Assembly (NCBI GenBank): GCA_017548075.1
Contig: JAFYNL010000010.1
Span: 1-57,065 of the forward strand
Direction: 5' to 3'
DNA length: 57,065 bases
Source of the DNA: Bacteroidaceae bacterium
Lineage (GTDB): Bacteria; Bacteroidota; Bacteroidia; Bacteroidales; Bacteroidaceae
Both the position numbers and the translations under genes were made by a program. Of the stretch, positions 42,753-53,817 are shown one piece after another. The notes beneath the pieces are model-generated. The model was not told the DNA's origin. It ran no database searches and saw nothing but the letters and a program-made list of their open reading frames with translations. Each line of letters begins with the position of its first letter. Within the stretch, counting starts at the first letter, position 1.

Positions 42753-45700
42753 ATGAAGAATATAATAACTAAGCTTATACTGCTTTGGGTAGTTGCACTT
42801 ATGGCGCTACCCGCAAACGCACAGCAACGGCGTATCTCTGGTACCGTTTCTGATGAAATAGATGTCATCATCGGTGCCAACGTCAAGGAGATAGATAAGA
42901 ACAATCGTATTGTCAGTCAGGCCGTCACTGATATGAATGGTAATTTTACCATGAATATCAAAGATCCTAATAATACGCTTGAGATTTCTTATATTGGCTA
43001 CAAGAAGTTTAGCCAGAAAATAGGAAGTGGCAAGAGTGTATTTAAGGTTACACTGCAAGACAATACAAAAGCTCTGAAAGAGGTTGTTGCAGAGGGTAAA
43101 AAGTTAGCACCTACTACAGGTCTTGAAATTCCTGCCCGTGAATATGCGGGTGCTGTCCAGAACTTCAAGATGGACGACATGGAAGGTCTTGCTTTCGAAT
43201 CTGTCGATCAGGCTCTGCAAGGTCAGATAGCCGGTCTCGATATTGTGCCTAATTCTGGTAACCTCGGTTCTGGTACTACTATGCGCCTGCGCGGTACTAC
43301 TACTATTAATGGTAACGCACAGCCTTTGATTGTCCTCAATGACCACATTTTCGAGCTTCCTGAAGACGAAGCTGCAAAATACGACTTTGCAAACATGGAC
43401 AATGAGGAGCAGTTCTCAACATTGCTTCAAGTCAACCCTGAAGACATTGAGAGCATCACAGTCCTAAAGGATGCCGCAAGTACAGCTAAGTGGGGTATGA
43501 GAGGTTCAAATGGTGTTATTGAGATTAAGACCCGTCGTGGTACTAAGGGTAAGACACGTGTCAACTTTACTTATAAGTTCAAAGGCACATGGCAGCCCGA
43601 AGGTTACGAAATGCTTAATGGTGATGGATACACCATGATGCTCAAGGAAGCCTATTATAATCCCAACCACAAGAACACCTCATTGTATGAACTTGACTAT
43701 AATACAGAAAAACCTTATATTTATAGTCATTTTAGCCACAATACGAATTGGGTGAAAGAGGTGCAACAGTTTGGTCAAGAGCACAAATTCACGGTTGCAC
43801 TCTCCGGTGGTGGTGAAAAGGCCCTTTTCCGTATTAGTGCCAACTATGATAAGAGTACAGGTTCCATCATCGGACAGACTCTGAATCGTTTCACTACTTC
43901 TACTGCGTTGGACTATTGGGTAAGTGACCGCATTAAGTTCTCAAGTAACATTAACTTGGCCTTTACGACCAACAACAAAAACTACGGTAACGATATTTTG
44001 GCACGAGCATATAATGCCATGCCTAATATGAGTGTCTACGAGTATAGGTTGGACGAAAACGGCAATCCCGTTCGTACGGACAATTACTTTAATATGTTGC
44101 CTTTGGCTGCTACTTATGCTACGGGTGGTACTTCTCGTAAGGAAAATGATGGTCGAATGACATCATATGACTTGAACGATATGTTCACGAATGGCAATCC
44201 TGTTGCACGTGCAATGAAGGCATGGTGGAAGCAGAAGCAATATAACCTGACTCCTCAATTCAATGTTGAGTACAAGTTGCTTGGTAAGACAGATGATGAG
44301 CATCGTTTGAATTATGTAGGTGATGTCCAACTTAACATCTATAACACAAGTAACGATCAATATTGTCCTAGCGAACTCAGGACCATGGAATGGGTTTGGG
44401 GTGGTGACAATGCAGCATCTCTTACAGCCAACGAACGTAACTATGTTAGCAACGATGAATCGAAGTCGTTAGAGTTTACCACTCGTCACGACTTGCGTTA
44501 CTATTCTGCATTCAAGAACCGCGATCATAGTTTTATGGCTTTGGTTCGTTTCGAAATGGGAATAGGTAGTAATAGTTCTCAGTTGCTTGGTCTTTGGAAC
44601 GTGCCCAATGGCATTACAGATCCTACAGTTGTAGCATTGCTCCGCTCTGCAAGTTCTGGCATCTATGAGTGGAAGAACCAGACATTCTTTAGTACGGTTC
44701 ACTATTCTTACAAGAGTAAGTATTCACTCGATGCCTCAGCTCGTTGGGATGGAAGCACAAACTTTGGCCGCAATCACAAGTATGGTTTCTTCCCCTCCGT
44801 AGGTGTTCGTTGGAACATTATTGATGAGGATTGGATGAAGTGGAGTAAGAACTGGTTGAGTATGCTTGGTGTTCGTGGATCTTGGGGTATCACTGGTCTT
44901 GGCAGTGCAGGTGGTAACCAATATAATAAGTATGCCACTAACGGCTATTACAATGGTCACCAGGTAATTACTCCAGAAAACCTTTCCTTGGAAGAGTTGC
45001 GTTGGGAAAAGACAAGGAAGTTGAATTTAGGTTTTAATGTTGGATTCCTTAAAGACCTGATTACTTTCGAAGGTGAGATTTACGATCACAGAACAACGGA
45101 TTTGTTGATGGATAATCTCCGTATTCCTAGTGCTAATGGCTTCTCTAGTTTGGCTAAGGTGAATGCTGGCGTTCTTCGCAACAAAGGTTGGGAGTTAAAC
45201 TTCTCAACATCTCGTATATGTAAGGTTGGCAAGTTCTCTATGAAATTGCGTGGTAACATTGCTCAGAACTTCAATGAAGTTGAGGAGATGGATCCCCTTA
45301 TTCTTGAGAGCTTGAATGGCGCTGAGACATATCAGCCAGGTAATTTGAATTACAATCAACGTGTACAAATTGGTAATGCATTAGGTTCTATTTATGGTCT
45401 TCACTATTTGGGTGTTTACAAATATGACTACGACCACAACGGTATTACCAACTCTTCAATCGCAAGCTATGGCTATGCAGAGGTAGATAACAGTGGTTAT
45501 GCTGGAAATCCTGATGGAAGCATTAACTACAATGAGCCCATCAATACTGCAGCTGCTGCCGAGCGTCGTGGAGATGTACACACTTGTCCTATCGCTTTCG
45601 ATGCTGATGGCAACATGCTGACCGATGCAAAGGGTATTCCATTGCCTATGTACTATTGTTACAATGAAGGCTATCGCTATCAGTTCCAAGGCGGTGATGC

Positions 45701-46271
45701 CATTTATGAAGATATCAACCATGATGGCCAAATTGACCGTTATGATATGGTTTACCTTGGTAACTCGAATCCAAAATGCAATGGTGGTTTCGGCCTCAAT
45801 CTCTATTATGGCAGACTCTCTATGAATGTCGGCTTCAATTTCCGTATCGGCAATCAAATAGTGAATCTGGCTCGTATGAATTTGGAGAGTATGTTGAACA
45901 ACAAGAACCAAAGTTTCGCTACAACATGGCGTTGGCGTAAGAATGGTGATGAAACAGTTGTTCCTCGTGCACTGAGTAATGTCAATGGATATAAGAGTTA
46001 CAACTCTTTGCCTAGTGACCGCTATGTTGAGAATGGTGATTATCTGCGCTTGCAGTACATCCAGTTAAGTTATGATTTCGATGCCAAAAAGTTGAAGAAG
46101 TATGGCATCAACAAGTTAACGATGTACGCTTCTTTGGATAATCTCTGGTGTTGGACTAAGTACACGGGTGTTGACCCTGACGTTTCTCCTCAGGGATTTG
46201 CCGTGGCTAGAGACAACAACCGTACTCCTCGTACGAAGTCATTCACGTGTAGTTTAACCCTTGGTTTCTAA
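42753..46271 (+). CDS. SusC/RagA family TonB-linked outer-membrane transporter (first copy)
   Basis: This 1172-residue protein imports ligand delivered by its SusD. The signal peptide ends near NAQQ (24). A carboxypeptidase-regulatory-like domain (about 27-115) precedes the plug with LRGTTTINGNAQPLIVLND and VLKDAASTAKWGMRGSNGVIEIKT, both SusC signatures. The barrel fills the rest and ends in TCSLTLGF. It lies 12 bases after the FAS1 gene and 13 bases before SusD. No glycoside hydrolase or polysaccharide lyase lies nearby, so substrate is not evident. Confidence 0.95.
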   Translation: MKNIITKLILLWVVALMALPANAQQRRISGTVSDEIDVIIGANVKEIDKNNRIVSQAVTDMNGNFTMNIKDPNNTLEISYIGYKKFSQKIGSGKSVFKVTLQDNTKALKEVVAEGKKLAPTTGLEIPAREYAGAVQNFKMDDMEGLAFESVDQALQGQIAGLDIVPNSGNLGSGTTMRLRGTTTINGNAQPLIVLNDHIFELPEDEAAKYDFANMDNEEQFSTLLQVNPEDIESITVLKDAASTAKWGMRGSNGVIEIKTRRGTKGKTRVNFTYKFKGTWQPEGYEMLNGDGYTMMLKEAYYNPNHKNTSLYELDYNTEKPYIYSHFSHNTNWVKEVQQFGQEHKFTVALSGGGEKALFRISANYDKSTGSIIGQTLNRFTTSTALDYWVSDRIKFSSNINLAFTTNNKNYGNDILARAYNAMPNMSVYEYRLDENGNPVRTDNYFNMLPLAATYATGGTSRKENDGRMTSYDLNDMFTNGNPVARAMKAWWKQKQYNLTPQFNVEYKLLGKTDDEHRLNYVGDVQLNIYNTSNDQYCPSELRTMEWVWGGDNAASLTANERNYVSNDESKSLEFTTRHDLRYYSAFKNRDHSFMALVRFEMGIGSNSSQLLGLWNVPNGITDPTVVALLRSASSGIYEWKNQTFFSTVHYSYKSKYSLDASARWDGSTNFGRNHKYGFFPSVGVRWNIIDEDWMKWSKNWLSMLGVRGSWGITGLGSAGGNQYNKYATNGYYNGHQVITPENLSLEELRWEKTRKLNLGFNVGFLKDLITFEGEIYDHRTTDLLMDNLRIPSANGFSSLAKVNAGVLRNKGWELNFSTSRICKVGKFSMKLRGNIAQNFNEVEEMDPLILESLNGAETYQPGNLNYNQRVQIGNALGSIYGLHYLGVYKYDYDHNGITNSSIASYGYAEVDNSGYAGNPDGSINYNEPINTAAAAERRGDVHTCPIAFDADGNMLTDAKGIPLPMYYCYNEGYRYQFQGGDAIYEDINHDGQIDRYDMVYLGNSNPKCNGGFGLNLYYGRLSMNVGFNFRIGNQIVNLARMNLESMLNNKNQSFATTWRWRKNGDETVVPRALSNVNGYKSYNSLPSDRYVENGDYLRLQYIQLSYDFDAKKLKKYGINKLTMYASLDNLWCWTKYTGVDPDVSPQGFAVARDNNRTPRTKSFTCSLTLGF

Positions 46272-46284
46272 AATTGTGACGACT

Positions 46285-48264
46285 ATGAAAAGTTATAAAA
46301 ACATATATCATACAGTCTGCCTTATGAGCCTATTGGCCATAGGCACTTCTTCCTGCACGGATTGGCTGACCATCTACCCTCAGGATCGTGTTGTAGAAGA
46401 AAATTTCTGGGAAGATAAGAACGACTTGGAAGGTGTGCGTTATGGTGCATATCGTCAAATGGCTCAGACCGTGTCTAAGCTTGCTGTGTGGGGTGACCTC
46501 CGTTCTGACTCCTATGCAGTGAATTCTGTTGATCACAGTTCCCAGGGGAATCGTAATACATATATAGAAATTATTAACGGTATGCCCGACTCCAGCATGG
46601 ATGTCTTTGACTGGGGAGGTATTTATACAACGATCAACTATTGCAATAAGGTGTTGCAGCATGGTGAAGAAGTTCTGGCAAGGGACAAACAGTTTACAAC
46701 TGGCGAGTGGATTCAAATGCAAGCTGAGATGACAGCCCTCCGTGCTTTGAACTACTTCTATTTGATTCGTGCCTTCAAGGATGTTCCCTTTACTACAAAA
46801 GTGATTAATAAAGACTCTGAAGTTGAGAATTTCCCACTCACTAATCAACTTGTGGTTCTGGATTCTATTATTCAGGATTGCGAGCGAGTGAAAGGAAAGG
46901 CGCGTAACCGTTTCACTAAAAAGGAAGACTCGAAAGGCATGATTACCAATAGTGCAATTTATGCTATGTTGGCAGATATGTACCTGTGGCGTGGCTCTTT
47001 GCACGAAGGTCGTCATGGAAGGACAGGAACGGATATTGTAAATGGAGAAGAAGTTAGTCACGATGTTTACAATGATTACAGAAGAGCTGCCGAGTGTGCT
47101 GACTCAAGTCTTATTTATTTAGCTAATCAAAATAGGGAAGAGAAAGCTAGCGCAGGACTTAATGCGTCGACTGACGAGACGGTTGATTACGGCCTCGGTG
47201 AAAAGGGTATCATGGCAAATTGCGACATGATTAAGAATATCTTCGAAGGTGCGGCTCAAGCAACCACTCCGAAATTGGAGGCTCAGACAGCAATCTTCAA
47301 TAAAAAGAATAGTCGCGAGAGCATCCTCGAATTGCAGTACAGTGTATCTGATGGCTTATCGAACACAGTTGTTAACTCACTTTACGGATTTGGCGATGGC
47401 ACACATCTTATGGTAAATAAAGATGCGATAGACGCGTTGTACGATGCTGGCATTGCTGGAACTGGAGATAATGGCGGTATGTGGGATTCTCGTGTTTGGA
47501 TTTGTTGCCAAAACAAACTGACAACAGGTAATAATGATGAATCAGCTAATGCTCAGGCTCAGTCTGGTTATTATTGTATGAAATATCATTGGGCAGCCGA
47601 AGAGAGAAATAGCTTGAATATGGAAGGTTCTACAACCAACCGTGAAATAAAAAGCATAAAGTACACTTCGACATCACATAACAACTGGATTATATATCGT
47701 ATGACCGATGTGATGCTCATTAAGGCTGAAGCTCTTGCTTGTCAAGGCAATTCAAACCTAAGTCAGGTAAAGGCTATATGTAATGCAATCCATCGTCGTT
47801 CATATTGTAATTATAGGACCTCTTCCAAAATTCCTGATCTTGATGCCACCAAGGGTACCGTTGGCAATACTTCCGGTGCAGCAAAAAAGGCAAAGAACGG
47901 AGTTACCATTCCTGAAGGTGTCGTGTATGTTATGAATGAACGGCAGATTGAACTTATTGGCGAAGGTAAGCGTTGGTTTGATTTAGTCCGTTTAGCAGAA
48001 CGCAGTTCTTCTCCCCAGGGTAACGGCAAGAACGATCCCGAAGACCCACGAGAAGCAGGTGTGAAGAATGGGCAGAGTGGTATGAGCGCAATGGTTGACC
48101 AGTTCCTTGGAACAGGTTCAAACGCAAGCTATGCTACAACATTGATCAATCGCTTCAAGAATCGCTACGGCTTATATTGCCCCATTTATTATATGGAGGT
48201 GAAAGCTAGCAATGGTGCTATTGAGCAGAATCCCGTATGGAATAAATCTAAATACGAGCATTAG
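46285..48264 (+). CDS. SusD/RagB family nutrient-binding lipoprotein (first copy)
   Basis: This 659-residue surface lipoprotein has its lipidated Cys at residue 24 (GTSSC). The N-terminal SusD part has MQAEMTALRALNYFYLIRAFKDVPF, the helix typical of the family. The C-terminal half has VYVMNERQIELIGEGKRWFDLVRL, the SusD/RagB C-terminal signature. The ATG at 46285 is chosen because the upstream ATG at 46261 overlaps the SusC gene. It acts as the lid and ligand binder of the first SusC. Confidence 0.95.
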   Translation: MKSYKNIYHTVCLMSLLAIGTSSCTDWLTIYPQDRVVEENFWEDKNDLEGVRYGAYRQMAQTVSKLAVWGDLRSDSYAVNSVDHSSQGNRNTYIEIINGMPDSSMDVFDWGGIYTTINYCNKVLQHGEEVLARDKQFTTGEWIQMQAEMTALRALNYFYLIRAFKDVPFTTKVINKDSEVENFPLTNQLVVLDSIIQDCERVKGKARNRFTKKEDSKGMITNSAIYAMLADMYLWRGSLHEGRHGRTGTDIVNGEEVSHDVYNDYRRAAECADSSLIYLANQNREEKASAGLNASTDETVDYGLGEKGIMANCDMIKNIFEGAAQATTPKLEAQTAIFNKKNSRESILELQYSVSDGLSNTVVNSLYGFGDGTHLMVNKDAIDALYDAGIAGTGDNGGMWDSRVWICCQNKLTTGNNDESANAQAQSGYYCMKYHWAAEERNSLNMEGSTTNREIKSIKYTSTSHNNWIIYRMTDVMLIKAEALACQGNSNLSQVKAICNAIHRRSYCNYRTSSKIPDLDATKGTVGNTSGAAKKAKNGVTIPEGVVYVMNERQIELIGEGKRWFDLVRLAERSSSPQGNGKNDPEDPREAGVKNGQSGMSAMVDQFLGTGSNASYATTLINRFKNRYGLYCPIYYMEVKASNGAIEQNPVWNKSKYEH

Positions 48265-48305
48265 TGGTGAGATAAAAGATATCAGTTATAAAAGACATAC
48301 AGAAT

Positions 48306-50324
48306 ATGGCTAATAACAGAATAAACAGATACATCGGTGCAATAGCATTAGGTACAATCTTGACGATGGTACCAGGTTGTACCGACACATGGGACGACCA
48401 TTATAATAATGAGCCGGCCTCTGGGGCAACGCTTACGTTGTGGGACCTCATCAAAGACAACCCCAATTATAGCCGTTTTGCTGACATTGTTAGGCATGCT
48501 AAATACTATAAGGACAATACGCATGCTGTACCCACATATACCTATGCGGACATCCTTAATGGTGGACAAGTGAATACTGTTTGGGTGCCCGATAATGATG
48601 CGCTCTCGGAAGAAGAGTATCAGAAATGGTTGCAAATGTGTGAAAGTGAGTCTGCTATGGACGGCTATAACGTTCAACAGCAGTTCTTGGGCAACCATAT
48701 TGCTTTGTGGCGTCACAATATATCTGATCCGGGAGTAGATACGGTGAAGATGATTAATGGTAAGAATTTGGAATTCGACAAAGCGAACCTCACGTTAGAG
48801 GGACTTCCTCTTGGAGATGAATATAACATTCCTGCAGTTAATGGCGTGATGCACGTTCTCAAGGGCATTGCTCCATTCCGTTACAATTTCTATGAGTCTC
48901 TTAAGTATACGGAGCCTCAAACATTGTTTGGCAAGTATGTTGTTGGTAAAGATACAACATATTTCTCAGCAGATAGAAGTATCGAGGGCTTGCCCGACGA
49001 GAATGGTAATCCAACATACGTTGATAGTGTTTATCGTACTTCTAACCGCTTGTTTGAGTACAAGCATTACTTGCCGGATAACGGCGCTGAGAAGTGGCTG
49101 ATGTCAGATAATGGCTTTGATGCGCGTATCAATAACGAGGACTCGGTATTCGTTATGATTATGCCTACCGATCAAGCTTGGAATGCTGCATACGAGATGC
49201 TGAAACCTTCTCATACTTATGCTGCCCTCTATGAAAACAAGGTCAAGGGAGATTTGAATAGTTCGGAGACTATTAAGGATCTAGATCCAGACTCTTTGCA
49301 GAAAATGAGCATTGAGATGGATTTGATTTCTCCTCTTGTTTTCAATATCCACAAGCAACCAAAGATTAATAGAGAAATTAATTGGACCCTTGATGAGTTT
49401 AAGACAGATGGTGGCGCAAGAGCTGAGTATTTGCTCAACACCTATGGTGACACACTTCGTACCATAGAGGGCGAGTGGGATAAGGCAAGTCTTTTTGAAG
49501 GAGAACCGAAGGAGATGAGTAATGGTCTTGCATATGAGGTTTCCTCATGGAACTTCCCCTCACAGTATTACACACCTGATGTTGATGTTGAGATAGAGGA
49601 CGCGGGTATTTTCTATAATACCGAGAGTAATAACTATAAGATTGGTTCTGGTTCCGCGAGGTACTCATTCTCCAATGATGCATACAAGGATATAACGGAT
49701 AAGTATGGTCGAGTAAGCAACAATAATTTCTTCCATCTGGATGCTTCTGGCCCAACTGCTGGTCCTAAGTTGGAGATTAAACTTCTTGGAAACAATCCTA
49801 ATGCGTATGTGCCCAATGCTCAGGTAATGAGTGGTAAGTATGATATACAGCTTGTTGTGGTGCCTCATTGGTACTTGGACATTGTTAGCGCAGGAAAGAT
49901 TGAAGACGAGTTCTACAAGATGGACACACTTGTTAATGAGCTAGACATTACCGACACAACTTTTGTGCGTAATAAAGACATTATTGACACTGCGTATGTG
50001 AATAAACTTGCTGCTAGTAACAAGTACAAAATAAAAGCCCAGCTTACATATAATGATGGGAAAAAGACCAAGGACGTCTCGAAAGAAACCTTGGTATCAT
50101 CCATTGATTATGATGGTTTGCGTGTAGATACTTTAACCTTAAAGTCGGATTTTGAGTTCCCAGTTTCTTACAAGAATGTGCGTTTCTCTTATCCGGTATT
50201 ATATTTAGAGGGTGTTACCGCAAAGAAAGATGCTCTTCCCCAGAAGGACATCAACAAGGCACCTTATGGTCTATGGGTATTTGACCTCTTGGTTGACAAA
50301 ATTATTCTTAAGAGAAAAGATTAA
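48306..50324 (+). CDS. FAS1 domain-containing lipoprotein (second copy, shorter)
   Basis: This 672-residue lipoprotein has the lipobox MVPGC (Cys25), followed by TDTWDDHYNN. The one clear FAS1-like module is at about 40-195 (LWDLIKDNPNYSRFADIV, VWVPDNDALSEEEY, VNGVMHVLKGI). The middle and C-terminal parts (about 200-670) are not recognised and may be a second degenerate module and a beta-rich domain with YPVLYLEGV near the end. It parallels the 1065-residue first gene in position, but the two are not obvious full-length duplicates. Confidence 0.82.
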   Translation: MANNRINRYIGAIALGTILTMVPGCTDTWDDHYNNEPASGATLTLWDLIKDNPNYSRFADIVRHAKYYKDNTHAVPTYTYADILNGGQVNTVWVPDNDALSEEEYQKWLQMCESESAMDGYNVQQQFLGNHIALWRHNISDPGVDTVKMINGKNLEFDKANLTLEGLPLGDEYNIPAVNGVMHVLKGIAPFRYNFYESLKYTEPQTLFGKYVVGKDTTYFSADRSIEGLPDENGNPTYVDSVYRTSNRLFEYKHYLPDNGAEKWLMSDNGFDARINNEDSVFVMIMPTDQAWNAAYEMLKPSHTYAALYENKVKGDLNSSETIKDLDPDSLQKMSIEMDLISPLVFNIHKQPKINREINWTLDEFKTDGGARAEYLLNTYGDTLRTIEGEWDKASLFEGEPKEMSNGLAYEVSSWNFPSQYYTPDVDVEIEDAGIFYNTESNNYKIGSGSARYSFSNDAYKDITDKYGRVSNNNFFHLDASGPTAGPKLEIKLLGNNPNAYVPNAQVMSGKYDIQLVVVPHWYLDIVSAGKIEDEFYKMDTLVNELDITDTTFVRNKDIIDTAYVNKLAASNKYKIKAQLTYNDGKKTKDVSKETLVSSIDYDGLRVDTLTLKSDFEFPVSYKNVRFSYPVLYLEGVTAKKDALPQKDINKAPYGLWVFDLLVDKIILKRKD

Positions 50325-50353
50325 CTTGTCCCACAGTAATACATAGCAGAATT

Positions 50354-53300
50354 ATGAAAAAGATATTCAACAATACATTCTTGCATAGGACTTTGGGTAT
50401 AAGTCTATGCTTCACGGCTCTTTTCTGTCTGTGTGTGACAAATGTCTATGCACAGGAAGAGAATGAAGAAGAGGAGGAGGTTACTGTCAAAAGGATAGCC
50501 AAACCTAAGAAGGAAAAGACATACGAGATGAAAGAGGTTACCGGTTTTGTAACTGATGATGCGACCGGAGAACCCATGGGTGGTGTTCGTATTCAGGCAC
50601 TGGGTCTGGAAAGGTACTCTACCCTTACCGAAGAGGATGGCAGCTACAAGTTGTCAATTCCCGTTTTCTCGGATGCTGTTTATGTCTACGCAGAAGGATA
50701 CAATCCTTTGCAAGTGGCTGTCAAGGACGGTGTAGCAGATGCAAATCTAATTGCAGGTGACTTTAATAGTCCCTTTACAGATGGTACAACTATTATCTCT
50801 GAGAAGACTGCATACATCAACGAGAGCAGTGGCATTTCCGTTGATCAGGACATAGAGCGTTTATTGGCTGGTGATGTTCGCACAATCTTGCGTAATGGTA
50901 TTCCTGGCATAGGTTCTTATTATACCATCCGTGGTGTGAACTCTATCAATGCCAACGCACAGCCTCTCATTATTCTGGACGGTAACATGATTGACCCCCA
51001 GTATGATCGTGAAACCATGCACGAAGGCTTCTATAACAACCTCCTTGCCGGTATTGATCCTGAGAATATAGAGAGCGTGCAAGTCATAAAGAATGGTACG
51101 GCACTCTATGGCGCTAAGGGCGGCAATGGTGTCATCATCATCACCACAAAGCGTGGCAAGAGTATGGCGACGAAGATTGGCGTGCGCATCTATGGTGGTG
51201 TTGAACTTGCTCCAAAAACGCTGAGTGTTCTTAGTGGAGATCAGTACAGCGCATATTTAAGTGATATGGTCAGCACCATTAAGAATATGTCTGCAAGCAG
51301 TCTTAGTCAATATGCATTCTTGGATAAGAGTCCTTCAAACTATTACCGTAAAGTCTTCAGCAACAATACGGATTGGCAGAAGGATATGTATCGCAGTGCA
51401 ATGACTCAGAACTACAAGATTAATGTAGAAGGTGGTGATGATGTCGGTATGTATGCTCTCTCTCTTGGCTATACTAGCGGTAAGTCAACAGGTAAGGGCA
51501 CAGACTTCGATAGATTGAATCTCCGCTTTAACACTGACATTCAGGTATTCGAAAAGGTTCGCACAGGACTGGACATTGCTTACAATCAGGTAAGTTATGA
51601 TATCCTTGATAACGGATGGAGTGAGGATTATTCCATGCAGAATATTGGTTCAACCAATGTGCTTGGTCTCATTCAAGCTCCTTTCATCAGCCCCTATGCT
51701 TACTATTATGATGAAAATTCTACGGCCCAGTATTCTAGTGATCGCCTTGCGTTGTCACCAGACTATGCAGGTAAATACGCTAGCAATGGTGGCAATTGGG
51801 TAAACAATCCTTTCCGTTTCCCACTTACGCTTGGTGATAAGGGTATCAACGAAGCACTGCGTAATCCTTATTGGATCTTGGAGAATGCTCCTGGTCAGAA
51901 TAAGAACTATGCTCAAAGCACACAGATTGATTTGAATGTTAGTCCTAAGTATCAAGTGACAAGAACGTTCAGCATCAGTGATCGTTTCAATTTCCTGATG
52001 ACTCGTAACAGTGAAAAGTACTTCCTGCCTGTCAATGGTACTACCAACTACTTCCTCAAAGACTTGGGTGATATCAATGCTGTGCAGAAGACGCTTTTCT
52101 CTAAGGAGACTACTCTCCAGAATGATCTTCGTCTTGATTGGCGAAATATCTATGGAGCCCATACCATCAATGTCTTTGGTGGATGGCGTTATAACAACTA
52201 CTCCTACAGCTACAACTACATGCGTGGTTACAACAACGAGAACGATAAGCTGCCTGTCATGAACAAGAACATGGCTTACCTCAACTATGGTGGTACCAAT
52301 GACAACTGGATTGATATGGCGCTTTATCTTGATGCTAATTATAACTATGCTAACCGCTACTTTGCAGATGCAACCTTGAGCATGCAGTCTAGTAGCCGCT
52401 TTGGTAAGAACACTAAGGCTGGCATCAAGTTAGGCGGTGTAAGTTGGGGTGTTTTCCCATCTATTCAACTAGGTTGGCTTATTACAAACGAAAAATGGTT
52501 CCCCTATACCAATGGTGCAATTAACTACCTCAAGTTAACAGCAGGATTTGATCAAAGCGGTAATGATGACCTTGACTATTATGCTGCCCGCACCTATTGG
52601 GAGAGTATGAAGGTTACCAATAATACGGTAGGTCTCTATCTTAATAACATCGAGAATAGTACTATCCAGTGGGAAACTACAACAAAGTGGAACCTGGCAT
52701 TGCAGGGTGTGTTCCTCAACAACCGTCTTTCAGCTGGTATTGATCTCTTCTGGAACAAGACTACAGACCTGCTTACGATTAAGGAGCTTCATTATATGTC
52801 TGGTATGAAGAAGTATTGGACCAATGAAGGTGCTCTCACCAACCATGGTGTAGAATTCAATGCCAATGCTGCAATCATCAATAAGAAGAACTGGAAGTGG
52901 GAACTTGGTGCTACTTTAGGACATTACAAGAACGAGATTACTGCACTTCCCGAAAGTACTAGCAACTATATCAAGTTGTCAGATGTCAGTGGTGGAAATC
53001 AGCAAACAATTCACGGCTACACTTCCAGTGTCTATGGTGAAGACAACGTTCTTACTGCAGTTGGCTATGCAGTGGGTAGTTTCTATGGTTGGCAGACCGA
53101 TGGCGTATTTGCTAATGATGCAGAGGCAAGTACGGCTGGCAAACTTGGCTATCTGAAGTATCCTACTGGTCTTAAAGAGGAATCTAAGAAATACTACGAT
53201 TTCAAGGCAGGTGATGTACGCTTTGTGGATCAAAATGGAGACGGTGTCATTGACAAGGCAGATAAGGTGGTTATCGGTAACCCCAACCCCGACCTCTATG

Positions 53301-53785
53301 GTAATATCTACAGCAGCCTGACATGGAAGGATCTGCGTCTTGATGTCATCTTCAAGTATAGTCTGGGTAATGATGTATACAACTATCAGCGTAGTGAACT
53401 TGAAGGTTTGAACACCACTTACAACCAAACTACTGCAGCGTTGCGTCGCTGGACATATGAAGGTCAGAATACTGACATGCCTAAGGCTTGTTACACTGAC
53501 AGTGAAGACTGGCGTAACAATGAGCGCATGAGTGATCGTTGGATAGAAGATGGCAGTTTCCTCAAGCTCAAGAACGTACGTCTTACCTATAAGATTCCTT
53601 ACAGCAACAGTTGGTTGCTCGGCCTGAAGGTCTGGGGTGAGGCAAATAACCTCTTTACTCTTACCAAGTACTTGGGAACTGATCCTGAGATGAGTTGCCG
53701 TAACAGCACACTCTATCAGGGAATTGACACAGGTCTTCTTCCAAGTGGCCGTAGCATCAATTTCGGCGTCTCGATTAACCTCTAA
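50354..53785 (+). CDS. SusC/RagA family TonB-linked outer-membrane transporter (second copy)
   Basis: This 1143-residue protein has a signal peptide ending near VYAQ (34). An acidic, then basic stretch EENEEEEEVTVKRIAKPKKEK (35-55) comes before the carboxypeptidase-regulatory-like domain (about 60-135), an unusual addition. The plug carries YTIRGVNSINANAQPLIILDG and IESVQVIKNGTALYGAKGGNGVIIITTKRG. The barrel ends in NFGVSINL. It lies 29 bases after the second FAS1 gene. Its plug and barrel differ enough from the first SusC that the pair probably handles different ligands. Confidence 0.95.
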   Translation: MKKIFNNTFLHRTLGISLCFTALFCLCVTNVYAQEENEEEEEVTVKRIAKPKKEKTYEMKEVTGFVTDDATGEPMGGVRIQALGLERYSTLTEEDGSYKLSIPVFSDAVYVYAEGYNPLQVAVKDGVADANLIAGDFNSPFTDGTTIISEKTAYINESSGISVDQDIERLLAGDVRTILRNGIPGIGSYYTIRGVNSINANAQPLIILDGNMIDPQYDRETMHEGFYNNLLAGIDPENIESVQVIKNGTALYGAKGGNGVIIITTKRGKSMATKIGVRIYGGVELAPKTLSVLSGDQYSAYLSDMVSTIKNMSASSLSQYAFLDKSPSNYYRKVFSNNTDWQKDMYRSAMTQNYKINVEGGDDVGMYALSLGYTSGKSTGKGTDFDRLNLRFNTDIQVFEKVRTGLDIAYNQVSYDILDNGWSEDYSMQNIGSTNVLGLIQAPFISPYAYYYDENSTAQYSSDRLALSPDYAGKYASNGGNWVNNPFRFPLTLGDKGINEALRNPYWILENAPGQNKNYAQSTQIDLNVSPKYQVTRTFSISDRFNFLMTRNSEKYFLPVNGTTNYFLKDLGDINAVQKTLFSKETTLQNDLRLDWRNIYGAHTINVFGGWRYNNYSYSYNYMRGYNNENDKLPVMNKNMAYLNYGGTNDNWIDMALYLDANYNYANRYFADATLSMQSSSRFGKNTKAGIKLGGVSWGVFPSIQLGWLITNEKWFPYTNGAINYLKLTAGFDQSGNDDLDYYAARTYWESMKVTNNTVGLYLNNIENSTIQWETTTKWNLALQGVFLNNRLSAGIDLFWNKTTDLLTIKELHYMSGMKKYWTNEGALTNHGVEFNANAAIINKKNWKWELGATLGHYKNEITALPESTSNYIKLSDVSGGNQQTIHGYTSSVYGEDNVLTAVGYAVGSFYGWQTDGVFANDAEASTAGKLGYLKYPTGLKEESKKYYDFKAGDVRFVDQNGDGVIDKADKVVIGNPNPDLYGNIYSSLTWKDLRLDVIFKYSLGNDVYNYQRSELEGLNTTYNQTTAALRRWTYEGQNTDMPKACYTDSEDWRNNERMSDRWIEDGSFLKLKNVRLTYKIPYSNSWLLGLKVWGEANNLFTLTKYLGTDPEMSCRNSTLYQGIDTGLLPSGRSINFGVSINL

Positions 53786-53817
53786 ACACAGAACAACAAT
53801 ACCTTATTATAATTATT

